DNA of 64,000 nt, taken from contig JBMNIP010000001.1 of NCBI GenBank assembly GCA_050951005.1, forward strand, positions 186,001 to 250,000. Direction: 5' to 3'. A program made the position numbers and the translations under genes. Below the pieces are notes generated by a model. The model had not been told where the DNA came from. It was given only the letters and a program-made list of their open reading frames with translations, and did no database searches. This stretch comes from UMGS1519 sp050951005 (GTDB lineage: Bacteria > Actinomycetota > Coriobacteriia > Coriobacteriales > Eggerthellaceae). Positions 1-7,268 of this stretch are shown here, in pieces; positions within the stretch are counted from its first letter, which is position 1, and every line of letters starts with the position of its first letter.

Positions 1-2
1 CG

Positions 3-638
3 GTAAACCTCTATGCCCCGGTTTCGATGGCCGATTATGAGCGTATACTTATCGGCTTCAAGCAGAAATACCCTGGTATCCATATTCGGATGGGCGCGGT
101 GGGGACAACCTATTCCGAGCGCCTGAAACGCTACAAACCCGATCTTACCTTCTTCGCAAGAACTATCATCCACAAGGATCCGAATTACGTCATGCTCGGT
201 GAAGAGGAGCTTGTGGTAGCGGTTGCCAAGGACCATCCGCTCGCCAAAAAGGATTCGGTCCCCCTTGCCTGTCTGAAAGGAGAGCCCTTCATCAGCCTTC
301 TTCCCTGTGCACTTTACGACGTTGTCTACCATATGTTCCTCGAAGCGGGATACGAGCCGAATGTGATTATCGAGAATCAAGAGTTCAATGGGTTGATGGG
401 CTATGTTGCGCGAGGCTTCGGATTCACAATCGCTCCTTCCATCACCTGGTTCGGCGGCGACTGGATTGATCGGGTGGCACGCATTCCCATCAGCGATGTT
501 CATCGGAAACGCTATCTATACCTCAAATGGCCCGAGAACACGGTGGTCAATTCTGCGGCGCTTCGCTTACGAGAATACCTGATCGAATACTTTGCCACCC
601 AGTATCATCTCGTTTGCCCGGTATCGCACAACGTGTAA
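3..638 (+). CDS. LysR-family regulator, effector-binding domain (5' truncated)
   Basis: The reading frame is open from the first bases of the window, so the DNA-binding N-terminus lies upstream. What remains, about 211 residues, is the LysR substrate-binding domain. It aligns almost without gaps to the complete LysR protein at 62122-63009: both contain IHIR, DLTFFA/DITFFA, LGEEE/LGEED, HMFLEAG, the APSITWFG/APAITWFG segment and the shared string DVHRKRYLYLKWP near the C-terminus. The two are clearly paralogues. The ATG at 27 is internal, because the homology extends upstream of it. The target and effector are unknown. It ends 149 bp before the secreted protease gene, with a perfect palindrome between them. 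Confidence 0.9.
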   Translation, partial: VNLYAPVSMADYERILIGFKQKYPGIHIRMGAVGTTYSERLKRYKPDLTFFARTIIHKDPNYVMLGEEELVVAVAKDHPLAKKDSVPLACLKGEPFISLLPCALYDVVYHMFLEAGYEPNVIIENQEFNGLMGYVARGFGFTIAPSITWFGGDWIDRVARIPISDVHRKRYLYLKWPENTVVNSAALRLREYLIEYFATQYHLVCPVSHNV

Positions 639-742
639 GCAGCAGAAAAGTTCATTGCGGGCAGGGTCGTATGGCTTCCGCTTTCCCTTTTCGAGTACAC
701 TGAAACCATCCGATACCTGTTTTCAACTTTCGAGAATCGGCC

Positions 743-762
743 GCATCCCGGTACCGGGATGC
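743..762. promoter_or_regulatory. Perfect 20-bp GC-rich palindrome
   Basis: The ten-base arm GCATCCCGGT is followed directly by its exact reverse complement. It lies between the LysR stop and the protease start, 25 bp upstream of that start. There is no T-run, so a standard intrinsic terminator is unlikely. It may be an operator or a 5'-UTR structure. Confidence 0.4.
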
Positions 763-787
763 CTGACTGCGGGGAGAGGGCCCAATC

Positions 788-3088
788 ATGAAAAAGCGGA
801 CCAAGCTTGCCATCGGTGCAGCAGTGTGCACCGTTGCCGCAGTCGTAGTGTGCTGCGTATTGCTTATACCGGGACTGGCCGGACAGGAAGCGCCGAGTGC
901 TGCTTCCTTAACCGAGCAGACGGTTTCGCAGGAGACGGTGGGGGAATCTGCCGCTGCAAAGGATACCGCTGCGAACGCGGGGCAGAATGAGAGCGAAGCC
1001 CTCGACGGCTACGATGCCACCGCTGAGAAGAATGGGTATCTTTCCGGCAAGCTTGTTCTGACCTGCGATAACCCAACCGGTACCGATGCTGCGCGCGCCT
1101 TTTCCATGAAGCGGACGAAAGCGGCCCTGGAAAAGCGCGGTATCACGGTGAAGCAGGTTGTGGCCAAGGCGAACGCCGACCATGGCACGATCGTGGAGGC
1201 AGCCTTCGACACCTCCGATGACGCGGCCGACGTGGCCCAGAGGGCCGAGAAGGTGAAGGGGGTCGGCCAGGCCCAACCGGACTACGTCTACCATCTGCTG
1301 GAAACCGATGGGTCTTCCGCTTCATCAACCGATGCGCTTGCATCCGAGAGCAGCTCCGTTTCAACGGAACATGACGATACCGATTTCACGCCGTCGACGG
1401 ACATGGCTGGGGCTACCTCGTCTTCAGCCTCATCCTCCGCATCTTCACTATCCGGGGAAGCGGCGGGGGCCGCCGATGTGGTTTCTTCTTCCTCTTCTGC
1501 CAGCCAGAGCGAAAGCGCTTCCTCCTATTCGACGGCAAGCTCCCCTTCGGGCATAACGTCCGATTCGACAACCGCCGCCGCAACGCGCAACCAAGCGGCA
1601 GATGATCTGGTGGCTCAAGCGGTTACCAACGATCCCGGTGCCTTGCCCGCAACCACGGTAAAAGCCGTCCGCAACAAGGCGAATCAGTATTACCTGTATG
1701 GCAGGCAGTCTGGCAAAGTGAAGGGCGCTTCGGTAACGAAGGCGTGGTCGAGCGCCAAGGCAAACGGCAAGGTGACCGTTGCCGTGCTGGATACTGGCGT
1801 GAACCTGATGCACCCGGATTTGCGCGCGAACCTGGACGTGGCGCATGCCTACGATGCCTATAACAACAAGCTGTTGGCTTCCGAATGCAGCTCCGGCGGC
1901 TTCACAGGCGACAGAGTGGGGCACGGCACGCATGTAACCGGCATCATCAGCGGCGTCGCCAACAACGAACGCGGCATCGCGGGCGTCAGCTATAACGCGA
2001 AGGTGCTCCCCATCAAGGTGTTCGATAACCAGTCGGGCTCGAAGGCGGCGACTTCCACCTCTCAGCTCCTGCGTGCCTACAACTATTTGGAATCGCTTGT
2101 GAAGAAAGGCGAAATCACCAACCTCCGCGTGATCAACATGAGCCTTGGGGGTTATAAGCACTCCAAGGACGCACGCCTCAACAGCATGATCAAGAAGTTC
2201 TATCGGTCGTACCATACGGTGACGGTCTGCGCGGGCGGCAATGGCGATATGAAGTCGCGTCCCAATACGATGCATCTGTACCCCGGAGATTTCAAGACCG
2301 CGGTTTGCGTCACCGCTCTGAACGCGAACGGCGCGAATGCCCGTTGGTCGGATTACAACCGTTCGAAGGATATCTCAGCGCCAGGTGTATCCATCCTGTC
2401 TACCTGGAAAACCGAGGGCAACGTCGATGACGGCTATACCTTCATGGACGGAAGCTCGATGGCTGCCCCGATTGTCTCCGGCACCGCAGCGCTTTGCTTT
2501 GCCGCGAATCCAAAAGCGACTCCCGCCCAGGTGGTAAAGGCCCTGAAAACGACCACTGGGAAAATCCACGATCCATCGGATCCGTACCACCGCAACCGTG
2601 CGGGCAGATCGGGGAGTACGGGCGCCCTGAATGCCGCCGCTGCGGTGAAGGCGATCAAGCATCCAGCGGTACTTTCCGCCAACGTGCGCAAGGGCGGGAA
2701 ATACCTGTCCGGGAAGAAGAGGACCCGTGCAGCCTACCGGGTGAGGAAGGCGGCAATCGGCACGCATGCCGGCACCGTGTTCTACCAGCGCTGCCGGGTT
2801 TCCAAGAAGGCGAAGGCGGCCACTGTCCCCGCCAAGGTGAAGATCAAGGGCCGTACGTATCGCGTAATCGGCATATCGCCGCGGGCGTTTTCCACGCGGG
2901 GTAAGGTGCGCACGGTCACGGTGCGTTCGGGTTCTCTGACCAAGCGCTCTGCGGTAAAGGGGTGCCTGAAGGCCTCCAAAGTGAAAACGGTGAGGGTTCG
3001 CGTACCGAAGAAGTCCCGGAGTGCAGTGTGCAAGGCGCTGGGGAAGTCCGCTTGGACGGGCAAGGGCGTCCGCGTGGTAACAGCGTAG
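788..3088 (+). CDS. Secreted subtilisin-like serine protease (S8) with C-terminal lysine-rich module
   Basis: 766 residues. A basic start and hydrophobic stretch (about 5-30) form a signal peptide or signal anchor. Residues about 75-165 resemble an inhibitor-I9-type propeptide, followed by a Ser-rich linker (about 175-260). The S8 catalytic domain shows Asp335 in VLDTGVN, His379 in GHGTHVTG and Ser557 in GSSMAAP, in the right order and spacing. From about 630 there is a Lys/Arg-rich region with the BspA-like element KVKIKGRTYRV and then AF. A related C-terminal module ends three other secreted proteins in this window (11790, 34208 and 39177). No LPXTG motif or C-terminal membrane helix is present. 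A GGGGAGAGGG stretch precedes the ATG. The likely role is extracellular proteolysis; the substrate is unknown. Confidence 0.9.
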   Translation: MKKRTKLAIGAAVCTVAAVVVCCVLLIPGLAGQEAPSAASLTEQTVSQETVGESAAAKDTAANAGQNESEALDGYDATAEKNGYLSGKLVLTCDNPTGTDAARAFSMKRTKAALEKRGITVKQVVAKANADHGTIVEAAFDTSDDAADVAQRAEKVKGVGQAQPDYVYHLLETDGSSASSTDALASESSSVSTEHDDTDFTPSTDMAGATSSSASSSASSLSGEAAGAADVVSSSSSASQSESASSYSTASSPSGITSDSTTAAATRNQAADDLVAQAVTNDPGALPATTVKAVRNKANQYYLYGRQSGKVKGASVTKAWSSAKANGKVTVAVLDTGVNLMHPDLRANLDVAHAYDAYNNKLLASECSSGGFTGDRVGHGTHVTGIISGVANNERGIAGVSYNAKVLPIKVFDNQSGSKAATSTSQLLRAYNYLESLVKKGEITNLRVINMSLGGYKHSKDARLNSMIKKFYRSYHTVTVCAGGNGDMKSRPNTMHLYPGDFKTAVCVTALNANGANARWSDYNRSKDISAPGVSILSTWKTEGNVDDGYTFMDGSSMAAPIVSGTAALCFAANPKATPAQVVKALKTTTGKIHDPSDPYHRNRAGRSGSTGALNAAAAVKAIKHPAVLSANVRKGGKYLSGKKRTRAAYRVRKAAIGTHAGTVFYQRCRVSKKAKAATVPAKVKIKGRTYRVIGISPRAFSTRGKVRTVTVRSGSLTKRSAVKGCLKASKVKTVRVRVPKKSRSAVCKALGKSAWTGKGVRVVTA

Positions 3089-3251
3089 CCTCAAGTTCTG
3101 CGTGAACATATGCGGCAACAGGCCGATTGCCTCCCTGCCTGGGAGATCCGGGCAGATGACAGATTTTGGCGGGCCCTTCTTCCAGGAAAACCAGGAAGCG
3201 ACGCGTTGCTGTCGGTGGGCGACATTGACGCTGCTCTATTATTCTGACACG

Positions 3252-3269
3252 ATTGATAATATTATCAAT
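3252..3269. promoter_or_regulatory. Perfect 18-bp AT-rich palindrome upstream of the vWA gene
   Basis: ATTGATAAT is followed directly by its reverse complement ATTATCAAT, 49 bp upstream of the ATG at 3318. The AT-only sequence contrasts with the GC-rich surroundings and suggests an operator. It could also be part of an AT-rich promoter. Confidence 0.4.
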
Positions 3270-3317
3270 TTCTTTAATCATTCTTTTTCTGGGCTTTTCT
3301 GAAACGAGGTGGGATCC

Positions 3318-5207
3318 ATGACTCGCAATGTTTTTCTCAGTGCAGTATCGGTGCTTTTTGCGACGTTGCTGCTGTGCTTCGGGATATCGACGGTTGCTTT
3401 CGGCGCTGATTTCCAGGTGGCCAAGTCGAAGACGGCCACCGACTTGAATTCGAGCAAGGAAACCACGGTTACGCTTTCACTCCCGTCGGCAGAATACACG
3501 GCGAACACCAATGTCGACGTGGTGCTGGTAATGGACAAGAGCGCCTATTCCGATATCGACGGCATCGAGACGGCGGCATCGAATCTGCTTTCCAGCTTGG
3601 CGGAAAGCGACATGGATGTGAAGTTGGGCGTTGTTGTGTTCGATGCCTGGGGCCATGATGCGTATTCGCTGTCAACCGGTGCCGGAGACACCGTCACCGG
3701 GCTGGTTTCGGTGACGGATGATAACCTGTCGGCACTCGAGGGCGCGGTGTCCTATGACTTGAGCGCCTCGGACTATTACATCGGCGGCTCCAATTCCGAG
3801 CAGCCCATCCGCATTGCCAACGACATGCTAGCCGCCGACACCGATACGCCGGCGTCGAACAAGTACGTCATCGTGCTCTCCGATTTCGAGACCTATGTCT
3901 ACGAGGGCTCTCTGACGATGGATGGTGTCACCTATGAAAGCGCTCCCGTCGGGCGCGGTGGTTACGGCTACGGAGACGAGACGCCTATGTGCAGGCTGGA
4001 TTCGGCTGGATCGAGCGATTATTCAAGCTGGGACGAGCTGTTTGCCGCTTGGCAGGACGGTACCATCCAGAATACCTCTTCCTACAACGTCAACCAGTTC
4101 TTCCGCTATGGTACGAACGGCAGCTCCTGGCGCACCTATTGGAACAATATCTCCACCAGCTCGTCGGAGCCCGATGCAGATCTGACGGCATCGGAATACA
4201 CCGCATACTTCAATGGCGAATGGGATGCCACCTACCAGTCGGGAGAGAAGAAGTTCTACGGCAACGACGTGTCGCTGTGCAAGACCTACGATGCCCTGAA
4301 GGCCAGCCATGACGCCGGCTACAACATCGGCATATTCTCTACCAGCCATGACGGAACGGTCTCCGATGACAATTGGAACCAGATTCTGAAGTATAAGCCC
4401 ATGGGCTTGATACAGCAGCTGCAGGACGACCTGGGCGCTGTGGCGTATGGGCGCACGAGTACGAATGAGAACATCACCAACCACGGCACCGACATCAGCA
4501 CGATGTTCGAGGATTTGGAAAGCGAGATCCGCTACCTGGTTGCCGAGGCCACGGTAACGGACAAGATCGGCTCCGATTTCGATCTGGTCACCGAAGGGGA
4601 TACCTCTCCGTTCTCGGTTTCGGTTGCTGGTGAGGAGCTGACGGCGACGAAGCTTTCCGATAACGAATGGGGCTATGGAACGCCGGATTCCTCGGGCACG
4701 TATCCCTATGTGATCACCTACGACCCAGATGAGGAGCAGTTCGTCGCGCAGATTAACGTTCCCATCGAGAACAGCAAGCAGGTGCAGATCTCCTATCGCT
4801 TGAAGCTGACGGCTGATGAGACGGGCACCTATCCGACTAACGAGTTCGCCACACTGGATTACACGGACAGCACCGGTGAGAGCACGGGCAGCGAGGACTT
4901 CGAGATACCGTACGTGAAGTATACGAAACCAGCTGCCGATGACGATGACGATGCCGCGGACGGAAACGACGATGAAAGCTCCGGCTCGCGTGCCGATGAC
5001 TCCGACAAGAGCAGTGCGGGCACAGATAAGAAGAAAGATTCGGATGCTACCACGGTAACGAAGGTCTCGGAAACGACCTCAGGGGAGACGACCCCCGAAA
5101 CCGGGGATGATGCCGATGCCGGTATTCTTGCGGCAGCAGCTCTGGCTGCCCTCGGCAGCGGGGCGGTTGCGCTGCGGGCGCGACAGCGTGCGCGCGATCG
5201 GCGGTAG
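3318..5207 (+). CDS. von Willebrand factor A surface protein with degenerate sortase signal
   Basis: 629 residues from the ATG at 3318, preferred over a GTG at 3309 because GAGGTGGG sits just upstream of it. A signal peptide (about 1-30) is followed by a vWA domain (about 50-400) beginning VDVVLVMDKSAYS, where the MIDAS motif DxSxS is only partly kept (DKSAYS). Residues about 400-530 (EATVTDKIGSDF onward) look like a pilin or isopeptide-type beta domain. An acidic Asp/Ser-rich stalk follows, then TPETG, a hydrophobic alanine-rich helix and a basic tail. This has the layout of an LPXTG sorting signal with the first residues changed. It is probably a wall-anchored adhesin or pilus-like subunit; no sortase gene lies nearby. 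Confidence 0.8.
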   Translation: MTRNVFLSAVSVLFATLLLCFGISTVAFGADFQVAKSKTATDLNSSKETTVTLSLPSAEYTANTNVDVVLVMDKSAYSDIDGIETAASNLLSSLAESDMDVKLGVVVFDAWGHDAYSLSTGAGDTVTGLVSVTDDNLSALEGAVSYDLSASDYYIGGSNSEQPIRIANDMLAADTDTPASNKYVIVLSDFETYVYEGSLTMDGVTYESAPVGRGGYGYGDETPMCRLDSAGSSDYSSWDELFAAWQDGTIQNTSSYNVNQFFRYGTNGSSWRTYWNNISTSSSEPDADLTASEYTAYFNGEWDATYQSGEKKFYGNDVSLCKTYDALKASHDAGYNIGIFSTSHDGTVSDDNWNQILKYKPMGLIQQLQDDLGAVAYGRTSTNENITNHGTDISTMFEDLESEIRYLVAEATVTDKIGSDFDLVTEGDTSPFSVSVAGEELTATKLSDNEWGYGTPDSSGTYPYVITYDPDEEQFVAQINVPIENSKQVQISYRLKLTADETGTYPTNEFATLDYTDSTGESTGSEDFEIPYVKYTKPAADDDDDAADGNDDESSGSRADDSDKSSAGTDKKKDSDATTVTKVSETTSGETTPETGDDADAGILAAAALAALGSGAVALRARQRARDRR

Positions 5208-5286
5208 CCGGGAACCTTCCTTGTGCCGGAGATAACCATTCGACTGTGCGGCGACGGTTCAGCGGCAATATTGCATGGCAGCGGCC

Positions 5287-5319
5287 AAGGCGGAGGGCAT
5301 CCTGCGGGGCGCCCTCCTT
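5287..5319 (+). terminator. Stem-loop after the vWA gene
   Basis: The arms AAGGCGGAGGGC and GCCCTCCTT pair apart from one bulged base, about 80 bp after the vWA stop and upstream of murI. There is only a short T-stretch, so this is a moderate terminator call. Confidence 0.45.
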
Positions 5320-5442
5320 CATGTATCCTGCGGATATCGTGGGCTTCAGCCGGTATGGTGGCACAGATGATTCAATGGTGTATGGTGTTGAACTCGGACG
5401 GCATGCGGGCTTCCCGCGAATGGAAAGAGGCAGCGATCTACC

Positions 5443-6222
5443 ATGGCGAAATACGAGGGATATGTCGGGGCATTCGATTCAGGTGTCGGCGGCATCAGCG
5501 TTCTCAAGGCCATGGTGCGCGAACTGCCGCACGAGAAGTTCATATACTTCGGCGATTCCGCGCATGCGCCCTACGGCGACAAGCCCGACGGCAAGGTCCG
5601 CGAGCTGGCAAGCAACGTGGTCGAGCATCTGCTTTCCGAAGGCGTGAAGGCCGTGGTCATCGCCTGCAACACGGCCACCAGCGCGGCGAAGGAGACCATC
5701 CGTGCTGCCCATCCCGAGGTGCCCATCCTGGGAGTGGAGCCCGCCCTGAAACCGGCGCTCGAAGCGAACATCCCCGGCGATATCCTGGTGCTGGCGACGC
5801 GTATGACGTTGCGCCGCGATTCGTTCAAGAACTTGGAGCAGACCTACGAATGGATGTCCGACGACCGCATAATCCACGTGCCCTGCTCGGGGTTGGCCGA
5901 TCTGGTGGAGACCGGCGACTTCGACGGCTCCGAGATGCGTAACTACTTGGAAGATCAGCTGGGTGTCTATCGCGGCAAGGTGGGGAGCGTGGTGTTGGGC
6001 TGCACCCATTACCCGTTCGTGCGCGAGCAGATTCGCCGCGTTGTCGGCGATGTTCCCTTCTTCGACGGGGGCGAGGGCACGGCGCGGCATCTGCGCCATC
6101 GCCTAGCGGAGAACGGCTTGCTGGCGCCTGAATCCCAAGAAGGCTGCGTGGAATTCGCCTCCAGCAAACCGGGCGAACAGACGCTTGCCCTGTACCGTCG
6201 CCTGTACGCGATACCGCTGTAA
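5443..6222 (+). CDS. murI: Glutamate racemase
   Basis: 259 residues, the usual length. MurI interconverts L- and D-glutamate, supplying D-Glu for peptidoglycan in the cytoplasm. The diagnostic motifs are all present: FDSGVGG near the N-terminus, FGDSAHAPYG, the first catalytic cysteine in ACNTATS (about residue 75) and the second in GCTHYPF (about 187). The gene is followed after 13 bp by the NUDIX hydrolase gene, suggesting cotranscription. Confidence 0.96.
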   Translation: MAKYEGYVGAFDSGVGGISVLKAMVRELPHEKFIYFGDSAHAPYGDKPDGKVRELASNVVEHLLSEGVKAVVIACNTATSAAKETIRAAHPEVPILGVEPALKPALEANIPGDILVLATRMTLRRDSFKNLEQTYEWMSDDRIIHVPCSGLADLVETGDFDGSEMRNYLEDQLGVYRGKVGSVVLGCTHYPFVREQIRRVVGDVPFFDGGEGTARHLRHRLAENGLLAPESQEGCVEFASSKPGEQTLALYRRLYAIPL

Positions 6223-6235
6223 GGACGAATGGCCT

Positions 6236-6916
6236 ATGACTAGAGAACCCAAGGCAACGCAGCCGGTGCCCGAACTGACGCCAGACCAATATCAGGCGGC
6301 GGTTGCCCGGCTGGAAGCGGAGCTTCGAGAGTATCAGCCGTGCAACGGGCAGGAACGGGCAGACCGGAAGCTGATGCTCCATTACCTGGGCTTGGGCGCG
6401 GACTGCTTCGACCGAACGAGTCTGGCGCATTTCACCTGCTCGGCATGGACGGTCGACCCCACGCGCACGGAAACGCTGATGGTCTACCACAACATCTACG
6501 ACTCATGGTCGTGGATCGGCGGGCATGCCGATGGCGACCCGCGTCTGGCACAGGTGGCAGCTCGCGAGCTGCAAGAGGAAACCGGCATCGCGCACGCGAG
6601 CCTGGTGCCCTGCGGCATCTATTCGCTGGAGACGTTGACGGTCGACGGCCACGAAAAGCATGGTGCCTATGTCTCATCGCACCTTCACCTGAATGTGACC
6701 TATCTATTCGTGGCGGACCCCGCTCTCCCGCTCCGCTCGGCACCGGCGGAAAACCGTGCGGTAAGCTGGGTGAAGCTCACCGATGTGGTGCCGCTGTCCT
6801 CCGAGCCGTGGATTCGCGAGCGCATCTACCGCAAGCTCATCGAACGGCTCGATACCGTTCCCGCCGATTGCTGGCAGGCAGCGCTTACTGATTGCGCGCG
6901 GAATTCTCGAAGGTGA
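6236..6916 (+). CDS. NUDIX hydrolase
   Basis: 226 residues from the ATG at 6236; in-frame codons further upstream overlap murI and are less likely starts. The NUDIX box is clear: GGHADGD near residue 95 followed by RELQEETGI, which provides the REUXEEXGU metal-binding helix. NUDIX enzymes hydrolyse nucleoside diphosphates linked to another group; the substrate here cannot be read from the sequence. The N-terminal 60 residues are helical and precede the fold. Its 3' end overlaps the convergent HIT gene by 32 bp. Confidence 0.88.
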   Translation: MTREPKATQPVPELTPDQYQAAVARLEAELREYQPCNGQERADRKLMLHYLGLGADCFDRTSLAHFTCSAWTVDPTRTETLMVYHNIYDSWSWIGGHADGDPRLAQVAARELQEETGIAHASLVPCGIYSLETLTVDGHEKHGAYVSSHLHLNVTYLFVADPALPLRSAPAENRAVSWVKLTDVVPLSSEPWIRERIYRKLIERLDTVPADCWQAALTDCARNSRR

Positions 6917-7244
6917 AGCGCCCCATCTTCACGCCGCCGAGCAGGTGGATGTGCAGATGCGGCACGGTGGTGGCGGAATCCGGTCCCGTGTTGATGACGG
7001 TGCGGTAGCCCGATTCGTAGACTCCCTTGATCCGCGCAATCTCAGGGACGACCTTCAGCAGGTGGCCCAACAGCTCGGGTGGGACATCGGACTGCAGGTC
7101 GGTGTAGTGCTGCTTGGGCACGATGAGCGTGTGCACGGGCGCTTCGGGTTCGATGTCATCGAAGGCGTACACCCGGTCATCTTCGAATACTTTCTTCGAG
7201 GGAATCTCCCCCGCAATGATCTTGCAGAATAGGCAATCGCTCAT
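6885..7244 (-). CDS. HIT-family nucleotide hydrolase
   Basis: 119 residues. The N-terminus CLFCKIIAGEIPS is typical of HINT/HIT proteins and the histidine triad HLHIHLLGG is intact near the C-terminus. These enzymes hydrolyse phosphoramidate or adenylyl conjugates such as AMP-lysine. An AAAGGAC ribosome-binding site precedes the start. It lies 24 bp downstream of metH on the same strand, so it is probably the last gene of the metF-metH transcript. Confidence 0.93.
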   Translation of the reverse strand: MSDCLFCKIIAGEIPSKKVFEDDRVYAFDDIEPEAPVHTLIVPKQHYTDLQSDVPPELLGHLLKVVPEIARIKGVYESGYRTVINTGPDSATTVPHLHIHLLGGVKMGRFTFENSARNQ

Positions 7245-7268
7245 GCCCGGTCCTTTCCCTGTTGCCGT

